Position numbers and translations under genes: made by a program
The notes under the pieces: generated by a model
Seen by the model: the letters and a program-made list of their open reading frames with translations, nothing else
Databases searched by the model: none
Told to the model about the DNA's origin: nothing
Assembly (NCBI GenBank): GCA_046483125.1
Contig: JAWODU010000025.1
Coordinates: 1 to 28,351 of the forward strand
Direction of reading: 5' to 3'
Source: JAWODU01 sp046483125
GTDB lineage: Bacteria; Verrucomicrobiota; Kiritimatiellia; UBA8416; JAWODU01
DNA length: 28,351 nucleotides
Shown here: piece by piece, positions 1 to 6,768 of the stretch
Numbering within the stretch: the first letter of the stretch is position 1
How the letters are laid out: every line of letters starts with the position of its first letter

Positions 1-152
1 TACTTCTTCTTCCACTCCCGCAAGGTGCTGTCACTGACACCCAGATCTCGCGCCACGGCCTTTAAAGGCCGTCCACTCTCCAGCAACATCTCCACCGCCT
101 GATCCTTGAACTCCTTGTCATACGGTTGATGACTCTTTCCTGTATTGTTCAT
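1..152 (-). CDS. IS3-family transposase OrfA, N-terminal part (partial)
   Basis: The visible 50 codons begin MNNTGKSHQPYDKEFKDQAV and continue through a helix-turn-helix of the HTH_Tnp_1 type (ESGRPLKAVARDLGVSDSTL, then REWKK). This is the DNA-binding half of IS3-family transposases, which recognises the terminal repeats and is normally joined to OrfB by programmed -1 frameshifting. The ATG at 150-152 follows a good ribosome site (GGAGGGTG). The gene runs off the left edge, so completeness and the frameshift site cannot be judged. Confidence 0.82.
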   Translation of the reverse strand, partial: MNNTGKSHQPYDKEFKDQAVEMLLESGRPLKAVARDLGVSDSTLREWKKK

Positions 153-220
153 CTCACCCTCCTATCCTCTCACCATAACACCGCTTCGCTACACTGGCCC
201 AATAAATGGGGTAAGATTCA
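1..220 (-). mobile_element. End of an IS3-family insertion sequence, cut by the window edge
   Basis: The segment holds the 5' part of an IS3-type orfA (separate entry) and about 68 bases upstream of it. Read on the minus strand, the outer end near 220 starts with TGAATCTTACCCC, which fits the TG...CA ends of IS3-family elements. The other end lies outside the window, so neither the inverted repeat nor a target duplication can be confirmed. The boundary at 220 is inferred from where IS-like sequence stops. Confidence 0.6.
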
Positions 221-266
221 GGGTCGTCGAGGTCCAGCAGTACGGCCCCCAGGGAGTAGCGCGTGG

Positions 267-295
267 TTGACACAGGAGTAGCGTGTTCCTAGAGT
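267..295 (+). promoter_or_regulatory. Sigma-70-type promoter of the sugar-kinase pair, with a repeated 9-mer
   Basis: A perfect TTGACA (-35) at 267-272 is followed after 17 bases by TAGAGT (-10) at 290-295. The first kinase starts at 320 with GGAGG at 305-309. GGAGTAGCG occurs at 253-261 and again at 275-283, 22 bases apart. One copy is just upstream of -35 and one is in the spacer, so this could be an operator. The promoter lies outside the IS end at 220. Confidence 0.6.
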
Positions 296-319
296 CTTGG
301 TTACGGAGGTTGTTACACC

Positions 320-1198
320 ATGAAGCCGCGCATTCTCAATTTCGGGTCCCTTAACATAGATCACGTTTATTCGGTAGATCACTTTGTCCGGCCCGGCGAA
401 ACTCTGAGCAGTACGAAGTACGCCCAGTTCGCAGGCGGCAAAGGCAATAACCAGTCCATAGCCCTGGCCGGCGCCGGCGCCGACGTCTATCACGGCGGCA
501 AGCTGGGCAGGGACGGGCTGTGGCTCAAAGAGCGGCTTGACGCCCGCGGCGTGAACACGTCCCTTATCGAGGTCATCGAAGGGGTAAGCGGACACGCCGT
601 TATCCAGGTAACTCCGGACGGCGAAAACGCAATAGTCCTGCACGGAGGGGCGAACCGCCGGATAACCGAAGATGACGCCGAAAAAATCCTTTCCGGCTTT
701 TCCGAAGGCGATTACCTCCTGCTCCAGAATGAAATAAGCGCGATACCGGCGATAATCAAACTCGGCGCCGAGCGTAAAATGAAAATCGTTTTCAACCCCG
801 CGCCGATGACGGAGGAAACTTCCGCTTATCCCCTCGAACTGGTTGATTGCTTCATTCTCAACCGCATTGAGGGCTCGCAACTCATCGGCAGTGAAGATCC
901 CGAAGAAATACTTTCCGGCATGACGCAGCGTTACGACAGGGCTTCCACGGTCCTTACGCTGGGTGCCGAAGGGGCGATGTACGCCGACCGCAACGGCGTG
1001 GTAAAAATGCCGGGGCAGAAAGTCAGCGCTGTGGACACCACCGGGGCGGGCGATACGTTTGTGGGATATTTCACTGCAGGACTGATGGACGGCTCCGACT
1101 TAAAGGCGGCGCTGGACCTGGCGTGCAGGGCGGCGGCGCTTTGCGTCAGGAGGCCGGGCGCCGCGGATTCCATACCGTCGCTTGAAGAAATAAAGTAA
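320..1198 (+). CDS. PfkB-family carbohydrate kinase, ribokinase-like
   Basis: A cytoplasmic kinase of 292 residues, close to the usual ribokinase length, that would phosphorylate a sugar such as ribose with ATP. The N-terminus has the substrate-site pattern NIDHV and the first PfkB signature GGKGNNQ (about residue 39). The C-terminal signature DTTGAGDTFVGYF (about residue 240) carries the anion hole and the catalytic Asp. The ATG at 320 is supported by GGAGG at 305-309. The next kinase starts 22 bases after its stop, so the two form one unit behind the promoter at 267-295. The GGKGxNQ and GAGD motifs favour ribokinase over fructokinase, but the exact sugar cannot be read from sequence. Confidence 0.85.
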   Translation: MKPRILNFGSLNIDHVYSVDHFVRPGETLSSTKYAQFAGGKGNNQSIALAGAGADVYHGGKLGRDGLWLKERLDARGVNTSLIEVIEGVSGHAVIQVTPDGENAIVLHGGANRRITEDDAEKILSGFSEGDYLLLQNEISAIPAIIKLGAERKMKIVFNPAPMTEETSAYPLELVDCFILNRIEGSQLIGSEDPEEILSGMTQRYDRASTVLTLGAEGAMYADRNGVVKMPGQKVSAVDTTGAGDTFVGYFTAGLMDGSDLKAALDLACRAAALCVRRPGAADSIPSLEEIK

Positions 1199-1220
1199 CG
1201 CAACAACAGGGAGCGTAAAA

Positions 1221-2321
1221 ATGGCTGTAATTGAAATTAAACCGAAAGACACATGCCGATGGGACTGCGTTTCGCTGGGCGAGGTAATGCTCAGGCTGGA
1301 CCCCGGAGCCGGAAGGGTTAGAACCGCCAGGGAATTCCGCGTGTGGGAAGGCGGCGGCGAATACAACGTTTCGCGCGGCCTGAAAAAATGCTTCGGCATG
1401 GACACCGCGCTTGTAACGGCGATAGTGGACAACGAGGTAGGGCACCTGCTCGAAGATCTCATAATGCAGGGCGGGGTGGATATGTCACACGTGAAATGGA
1501 TGCCGTTCGACGGAGTGGGCAAGGAATCGAGAATCGGTCTTAATTTTACCGAGAAGGGATACGGGGTAAGGGCCGCGGTCGGCACCTCGGACAGGGGCCA
1601 CAGTGCCGCTTCGCAATTGAAGCGTGGAGACATCGACTGGGAAACAATATTCAAGGAAGAGGGTGCCCGCTGGTTCCACTGCGGCGGGATATACGCGGCT
1701 CTTTCTACAACCACGCCCGAGGTGGTAACCGAAGCGATGGAGTGCGCAAAGGAAAACGGAACGATAGTGTCCTACGATCTCAACTACCGCTCTTCGCTGT
1801 GGAAATCCACGGGGGGCCCGGAAAAGGCCAAAGAGGTGAACCGGGCGATAGCCGGCTACGTTGACGTGATGCTCGGCAACGAGGAAGATTTCACCATGGC
1901 GCTCGGTTTTGAGGTGGAAGGACTGGACGAAGCGAGGTCGAAGCTGGACCCCGCCAGTTTCAGGAAAATGATCGCGGAAGTTACAAAGACCTTTCCGAAT
2001 TTCAAGGCGGTGGCCACAACGCTGAGGAACGCGAAAACCGCGACCCTCAACGACTGGGGCGCAGTGCTCTACGCCGGAGGCGAATTTCACGAGGCGGCCC
2101 TGAGGGAAAACCTGGAAATCTACGACCGCGTCGGCGGGGGAGACAGTTTTGCCTCCGGCCTTATTTACGCCTTTCTGTCGGAAAAGACTCCTGATGAAGC
2201 CGTCGATTACGGAGCCGCTCACGGCGCGCTCGCCATGACCACGCCCGGGGACACCACAATGGCGGCACTCGCCGACGTGGAAAAAGTGATCTCCGGAAAA
2301 GGCGCGAGGGCGGCAAGATAG
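1221..2321 (+). CDS. PfkB-family sugar kinase, probably 2-keto-3-deoxygluconate kinase-like
   Basis: A 366-residue PfkB kinase. It opens with CVSLGEVMLRLDPG, typical of KDG kinases, has a GGGEYNVSRGL substrate loop, and ends with the signature YDRVGGGDSFASG, where GGGD replaces GAGD as in many KdgK proteins. The predicted reaction is ATP-dependent phosphorylation of 2-keto-3-deoxygluconate or a related acid, feeding Entner-Doudoroff-type aldolase cleavage. At 366 residues it is longer than the roughly 310 usual for KdgK, with extra sequence around residues 215-260. It is co-transcribed with the ribokinase-like gene and its 3' end meets the convergent biotin-carboxyltransferase gene with a 23-base gap. 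No aldolase or dehydrogenase is nearby to confirm the substrate. Confidence 0.8.
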   Translation: MAVIEIKPKDTCRWDCVSLGEVMLRLDPGAGRVRTAREFRVWEGGGEYNVSRGLKKCFGMDTALVTAIVDNEVGHLLEDLIMQGGVDMSHVKWMPFDGVGKESRIGLNFTEKGYGVRAAVGTSDRGHSAASQLKRGDIDWETIFKEEGARWFHCGGIYAALSTTTPEVVTEAMECAKENGTIVSYDLNYRSSLWKSTGGPEKAKEVNRAIAGYVDVMLGNEEDFTMALGFEVEGLDEARSKLDPASFRKMIAEVTKTFPNFKAVATTLRNAKTATLNDWGAVLYAGGEFHEAALRENLEIYDRVGGGDSFASGLIYAFLSEKTPDEAVDYGAAHGALAMTTPGDTTMAALADVEKVISGKGARAAR

Positions 2322-2344
2322 GAAAATCGCAGGCGGATCGAAAT

Positions 2345-4306
2345 CTACAGAAGCTCTATGGCGAACAGCGGCTGGCCTTTCCTGACGGCCTCCCCGTGTT
2401 CAACCAGGACCTCCGCTATTCTGCAGTCGGAAGGGGCCTTGATCTGGTTGAAGAGTTTCATGGCCTCAATGACACAGACGGGATCTCCGCTCTTGACTTC
2501 GTCGCCGGGCTTGACAAAAGCCTCTTTGCCCGGGCCGGGTGAATTGTAGAACGTGCCGTTGAGAAGCGCCTTTATCGAGGGACCTTCGTAAGCGGCGGTC
2601 TTTTTTTCTTTTCCTGCGGGCTTTTTTTCCGTTTTTTGTTCGCCCTTTTCCGGGCGGGCGGCTTTCTTTTCTCCGTTGTCGTCCCTGACGGATATGCCGG
2701 AGGACTCAAGATTGAGACTAACGTCGTTCTTCCGCATGCTGATTTCGGAAAAGCCGAGCTCATTGATTCTGTCCACCAGGTCGTGCAGTTTATCGTAGTC
2801 GGCCGCCGACAGGAACGGTTTAACGATCCCGACGTCCCCGGTGCCGGTATCGGCCTGACGCGTTTTCTCCTTGTCGGCCGGCGGAGGCGGGCGCTCGTCT
2901 TCGGGCAGGCTGCGCCAGCGGAAATATTCCAGCGCCGGTTCCGGGAAAAGACAGTAAGAGAGGATATCCTCCTCACTCTTAATGTAGTCTGGGTTAACGT
3001 TATGAGTAGCCGTCGGGAGCGCGGGGTCGAGGAGATCGGCCGGCCTGCAGGTAATCGGCTTTTCCTTTCCGAGTACTTTTCTGCGCACCTTGGGGTCAAT
3101 CTGCCCGGGTGCCCGGCCGTAAAGGCCGCGCACGTAATCCTTGGTTTCCTGCGAGACCATGGAGTAGCGTTCGCCGGACAGAACGTTCATTACCGCCTGC
3201 ACTCCCACGATCTGGCTGGTAGGAGTAACGAGGGGCGGGTACCCCAGATCGGCGCGGACCGTGGGAAGTTCTTCCAGTACTTCGTTCAACCGGTCGAGGG
3301 CGTCCTGCTGTTGAAGCTGGGAGCGAAGGTTTGAAATCATGCCGCCGGGAATGTGATGCATTAAAACACCGGGGTCTATAATGTTTGCGGGCTGGTATTC
3401 GGGCCGCCTGTGAGGAGCGAGTTTTTCGAAGTAAGCGCAGATTTCCCTGATTGCATCCATATCCAGACTGCTTCTGAAAGGCGTATTCCCAAATACGGAA
3501 ATCATCGTTTCAACCGCGGGCTGTGAAGAGAAACCCGACATGGGGGAAATAGCGCAGTCTATCGCTCCGGCGCCCGCCTTGACCCCTTCGAGATAAGCGG
3601 CCACAGCCATTCCGCTGGTGGCGTGGCAGTGCAGTTGAACGGGCAGATCAAGCGCGCCGGTCAGCGCGCTTACCAGTTCTTCGGCGGCGGCCGGACACAT
3701 TATGCCGGCCATGTCCTTGATGCACAGTGAATCAATGCCCATGGCGGCCTGCTCTTTCGCATCCCGGACGTATTGTTTAACGGTGTGGACCGGGCTTACC
3801 GTGTAACACAGCGTTCCCTGGGCGTGAGCTCCGTGTTTCTTGACCGATTTTACGGCGTGCTCCAGGTTGCGGCTGTCGTTCAACGCGTCGAAAATGCGGA
3901 AAATGTCTATGCCGTTTTCACACGCCAGGGCAACAAACCTGTCCAGGAGATCATCCGGATAGTTGCGGTACCCGAGCACGTTCTGGCCCCTGAGAAGCAT
4001 CTGCAGTGGAGTCTTCGGCGCTTTCGATTTGATCTGCCGCAATCTCTCCCAGGGATTTTCCCTGAGGAACCTCATGCATACGTCGAACGTCGCCCCTCCC
4101 CACATTTCCAGCGAGTAGTAACCGGCCGCGTCAATTGCGGGCATGATTTCAAGCATATCCGCCGTCCTCATACGCGTGGCCCACAGCGATTGATGGGCGT
4201 CGCGCAGGGTGGTATCGGTTATGCGGAGGACGGGGTTTCCTGCGGAAGAACCCCCGCCTTTGCGGGACTTTTTCCGGGAACTTCCGGATGTTTTTTTTGC
4301 GGCCAT
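2345..4306 (-). CDS. Oxo-acid carboxyltransferase (OadA/PycB type) fused to an AccB-type biotin carrier domain
   Basis: A 653-residue protein when started at the ATG at 4304-4306. That ATG lies 10 bases after the accA stop with AAAGG upstream; an earlier start would overlap accA by 68 bases. A Lys/Ser/Gly-rich head (1-24) precedes a carboxyltransferase TIM barrel with all expected metal ligands: Asp36 in TTLRDAHQS, Lys197 in CIKDMAG, and His226/His228 in LHCHATSG. The conserved PYC_OADA domain follows. After an acidic segment (about 540-590) the C-terminus reads like AccB, with a GFSEISMR-type region, a Lys/Glu linker, GTFYNSPGPG and VCVIEAMKLFNQI. Lys617 is the biotin acceptor. OadA and PycB normally exchange CO2 between oxaloacetate/pyruvate and biotin. 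Here the carrier resembles that of acetyl-CoA carboxylase and the gene follows accA, which suggests transfer to AccA/AccD. Confidence 0.88.
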   Translation of the reverse strand: MAAKKTSGSSRKKSRKGGGSSAGNPVLRITDTTLRDAHQSLWATRMRTADMLEIMPAIDAAGYYSLEMWGGATFDVCMRFLRENPWERLRQIKSKAPKTPLQMLLRGQNVLGYRNYPDDLLDRFVALACENGIDIFRIFDALNDSRNLEHAVKSVKKHGAHAQGTLCYTVSPVHTVKQYVRDAKEQAAMGIDSLCIKDMAGIMCPAAAEELVSALTGALDLPVQLHCHATSGMAVAAYLEGVKAGAGAIDCAISPMSGFSSQPAVETMISVFGNTPFRSSLDMDAIREICAYFEKLAPHRRPEYQPANIIDPGVLMHHIPGGMISNLRSQLQQQDALDRLNEVLEELPTVRADLGYPPLVTPTSQIVGVQAVMNVLSGERYSMVSQETKDYVRGLYGRAPGQIDPKVRRKVLGKEKPITCRPADLLDPALPTATHNVNPDYIKSEEDILSYCLFPEPALEYFRWRSLPEDERPPPPADKEKTRQADTGTGDVGIVKPFLSAADYDKLHDLVDRINELGFSEISMRKNDVSLNLESSGISVRDDNGEKKAARPEKGEQKTEKKPAGKEKKTAAYEGPSIKALLNGTFYNSPGPGKEAFVKPGDEVKSGDPVCVIEAMKLFNQIKAPSDCRIAEVLVEHGEAVRKGQPLFAIELL

Positions 4307-4316
4307 GTGGACCCTT

Positions 4317-5282
4317 TCAGTGTTTCGCGTGTTTGCGGCCGTCGAACTTTCCGATTTTTGCATATTTAGTGAACCGCCTGTCAAGAAGTCGTCTTACCGG
4401 AGTCCTGGCGAGCCGGTCGATATGTTTCACAACCGCCTTTTTCACCGCCTGGAATACCGCCTCGCGGTCCCTGTGCGCTCCGCCGGGCGGTTCCTCTATT
4501 ATTTCATCGATTATGCCCTGTTCAAGCAGGGTATCGGAAGTAAGCTTGAGCGCTTCGGCGGCCTGCGGAGCTTTTGTCGCGTCACGCCAGAGTATCGCGG
4601 CACAGCCTTCCGGCGGTATTACCGAATAAATTGAATAGGAAAGCATCATTACCACGTCGCCCACGGCTATCCCCAGGGCGCCGCCACTGCCTCCCTCTCC
4701 CGTTATTACCACGATAACGGGTGTTTCCAGCCCGGCCATTTCCGTCAGATTCCGCGCTATAGATTCGGCCTGGCCTCTCTCTTCGGCTTCCATGCCCGGG
4801 TAAGCCGCCGGGGTGTCAATCAGGCAGACCACCGGAAGTCCGTATTTTTCCGCAAGTTTCATCAGCCGGAGCGCCTTCCTGTATCCTTCCGGATGGGGCA
4901 TCCCGAAGTTGCTTTCCACCTTTTCTTCCATGGAGAAGCCTTTTTCCATTCCGAGAAGCATGATTCGACGGCCGTCGATATCCGCGAATCCGCCCCGAAG
5001 CGCCCTGTCGTCCCCGTAACAACGGTCCCCGTGAAGCTCGATAAACTCCTCCGGAATTCCCGAAACGTAATCCAGGAAATGCGGCCGCCGGGGATGACGG
5101 GCAACCTGCACGGTCTGCCACGGCGTGAGAGTCGAGTAGGCTTCCTTCTTGAGAGTTTCCAGCTCGCTTCGCAGTTCGGCAATTTCCGTGTCAAAACGCA
5201 CGTCGCGGTCCGAACTCACCTTGGTGAGGTCGTTTATCTTCCGTTCGACTTCCGTTATCTTTTTTTCGAAATCGAGTTCCAT
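4317..5282 (-). CDS. accA: Acetyl-CoA carboxylase carboxyltransferase subunit alpha
   Basis: A 321-residue AccA of normal size. An N-terminal helical segment (about 1-50) precedes the family core: LHGDRCYGDDRA, GMEKGFSMEEKV, FGMPHPEGYRKA, IDTPAAYPG, and the oxyanion glycines GEGGSGGALGI. SVIPPEGCAAILWRD binds acetyl-CoA with AccD. The complex transfers CO2 from carboxybiotin to acetyl-CoA to form malonyl-CoA. The ATG lies 12 bases after the ParB-domain gene, with a GGGGCGG stretch upstream as a modest ribosome site. The stop is 10 bases before the start of the biotin-carboxyltransferase fusion, so the two are surely co-translated. In many bacteria accA sits apart from accD; here one operon carries both. 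Confidence 0.95.
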   Translation of the reverse strand: MELDFEKKITEVERKINDLTKVSSDRDVRFDTEIAELRSELETLKKEAYSTLTPWQTVQVARHPRRPHFLDYVSGIPEEFIELHGDRCYGDDRALRGGFADIDGRRIMLLGMEKGFSMEEKVESNFGMPHPEGYRKALRLMKLAEKYGLPVVCLIDTPAAYPGMEAEERGQAESIARNLTEMAGLETPVIVVITGEGGSGGALGIAVGDVVMMLSYSIYSVIPPEGCAAILWRDATKAPQAAEALKLTSDTLLEQGIIDEIIEEPPGGAHRDREAVFQAVKKAVVKHIDRLARTPVRRLLDRRFTKYAKIGKFDGRKHAKH

Positions 5283-5294
5283 CGTCCGCCCCGT

Positions 5295-5711
5295 CTATTT
5301 TACCGGAGTAAAAGCAAACATTCCTTTGATCCTGTCGAGAAGAGTTCTCCGCCTGTTTTCTGCCGGCCTTTCCGTGGAGAGGTCTTTTTTCATCTGTATA
5401 TGCCTGCTTAATTCATCTTCCGACAGCGGCCTGCGGCAGAGGTTTTCGTCCGTTTGCATGTCCAGCGCTTCCATGCTGTCGAAATCAATATCCAGCCGTA
5501 TTACTGGAACGGCATTCAAACCGATTCGCCGGCCGGCCGCCAGCCGCCTGGCTCCGCATATTAGCGCGTTGTTCCGGTCCACTATGAGCGGACAAAGCAA
5601 ACCGAACTTTGCTATGGAATTTTCCAGCGTTCCCAGGTCTCCGAGGTCCTGGCGGAGCCGGGTTTCTTCAACTATGCTGTCCGTGCTTATCTCGGCGTAT
5701 TCGGCTTTCAT
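5295..5711 (-). CDS. Small ParB/Srx-fold domain protein in the acc operon
   Basis: A 138-residue protein consisting almost only of a ParB N-terminal-like domain. IVEETRLRQDLGDLGTLENS resembles the substrate/DNA-proximal part. LIVDRNNALICGARRLAAGR carries the conserved box (GxRRxxA; ParB proteins have GERRxRA here, the CTP-binding motif). The region after residue 95 is charged and has no clear helix-turn-helix or dimerisation domain, so this is not a chromosome-partition ParB. The gene is the only non-metabolic member between accD and accA, 12 bases from accA. Its job is unknown. A nucleotide-sensing regulator or modifier of the carboxylase is possible, but that is inference from position only. 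Confidence 0.7.
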   Translation of the reverse strand: MKAEYAEISTDSIVEETRLRQDLGDLGTLENSIAKFGLLCPLIVDRNNALICGARRLAAGRRIGLNAVPVIRLDIDFDSMEALDMQTDENLCRRPLSEDELSRHIQMKKDLSTERPAENRRRTLLDRIKGMFAFTPVK

Positions 5712-5878
5712 CTCTATTCCCTTGTTTTTTTGTCCGTTGTCCCGTTACACATGCTTTTCCCGGGGGATTGTTTGACAGGAACGTTATGTCATGCCGGCGA
5801 ACTATCCTGTTGATCCGCCCCGGCGGATTGATCCCGTCTGAATTTCCCCTTCCAGTGTCTCACTGGCTGAAACCAGTA
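5712..5878 (-). repeat. Gap between accD and the ParB-domain gene with a degenerate dispersed repeat
   Basis: This 167-base gap is long for the operon. At 5804-5816 it reads ATCCTGTTGATCC and at 5827-5838 ATTGATCCCGTC, the same words as the repeat inside fabD at 12272-12305. Between them is a small hairpin, ATCCGCC/GGCGGAT (5813-5819 and 5822-5828). A GACAGG word also occurs at 5774-5779. It looks like a decayed copy of an intergenic repeat unit. I see no convincing promoter or terminator here. Confidence 0.5.
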
Positions 5879-6715
5879 TTATTTCTTCGTCCAGTATTTC
5901 AAAACTCTGTGCAGAAAGTCCTTCATATTACTGCGCGGTACTATTTTGTCCACAAAACCGTGCTTCAGCACGAACTCGGCGGTTTGAAAATCCGGCGGAA
6001 GCTTCTGCTTGATGGTCTGCTCGATGACCCTGCGGCCGGCGAAACCGATCAGCGCTCCCGGTTCCGCGATGTTCAAATCACCGACCATCGCGTAGCTTGC
6101 CGACACGCCGCCGGTCGTAGGATGCGTAAGAACCGATATGTACGGCACTCCCGCCCTGTTCAGTTTCGATATCCCGGCGCAGGTCCTGGCCATCTGCATC
6201 AGGGACACCATGCCTTCCTGCATGCGGGCGCCTCCGGAAGAGGAAAAAATAACGCAGGGATACCTGTGCCTCAGAGCGTGATCCACGGCCAGAAGAATTT
6301 TTTCTCCCGTACTGCCGCTTAAACTGCCGCCGACGAATCTGAAATCCATAATGCCGAGCACCGCCTGGATTCCGTGAATCCTGCCCCGTCCGGTTACTAT
6401 CGCCTCCTTCAGGCCCGTCTTCTGCGCGGCGGCCTTGGTCTTTTCCGAGTAACGCCCCTTCGCGTCGCTGAAGTTCAACGGATCCGACGCCGATATGTCC
6501 GCGTCAAACTCCTCGAAGGTTCCCTCGTCGACGGTCAGGTCCAGACGCTTCCGCCAGGGGATTCGATCGTGGAAGTTGCACTTCGGGCAGACGTTGTCCC
6601 TCGCGGACCATTCTTCAGCGTATATATGGGCTTTACAGCCCGGGCAGACGGTCCACAATTGCTCTTTGCCCTCGGGCGGCTCTTCTTTGCGAGTTGTTTT
6701 TCTGAACCAGGCCAT
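5879..6715 (-). CDS. accD: Acetyl-CoA carboxylase carboxyltransferase subunit beta
   Basis: A 278-residue AccD. Its N-terminal zinc ribbon has four cysteines (CPGC near residue 24 and CPKC near 43), which in this family also binds nucleic acid. The crotonase-fold core follows: FSSSGGARMQEGMVSLMQMA, HPTTGGVSASYAM, and GALIGFAGRRVIEQT. It pairs with AccA to carboxylate acetyl-CoA. The start ATG has GGTAAGGAA directly upstream. It lies 53 bases downstream of the polyferredoxin gene, so a separate promoter is possible but none was clear. Length and motifs are normal. Confidence 0.95.
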   Translation of the reverse strand: MAWFRKTTRKEEPPEGKEQLWTVCPGCKAHIYAEEWSARDNVCPKCNFHDRIPWRKRLDLTVDEGTFEEFDADISASDPLNFSDAKGRYSEKTKAAAQKTGLKEAIVTGRGRIHGIQAVLGIMDFRFVGGSLSGSTGEKILLAVDHALRHRYPCVIFSSSGGARMQEGMVSLMQMARTCAGISKLNRAGVPYISVLTHPTTGGVSASYAMVGDLNIAEPGALIGFAGRRVIEQTIKQKLPPDFQTAEFVLKHGFVDKIVPRSNMKDFLHRVLKYWTKK

Positions 6716-6768
6716 TTCCTTACCTTATCCTTCGCGCGTATGGATTATCCCGGCACGGAACTGCATTA

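Noticed and set aside
218..880. A 220-codon minus-strand frame opposite the ribokinase-like gene
   Set aside because: It covers the promoter and the kinase signature region in antisense and shows no domain.
2636..3334. A 232-codon plus-strand frame opposite the carboxyltransferase-BCCP gene
   Set aside because: The minus strand contains the catalytic residues and biotin domain; this frame is a codon-bias shadow.
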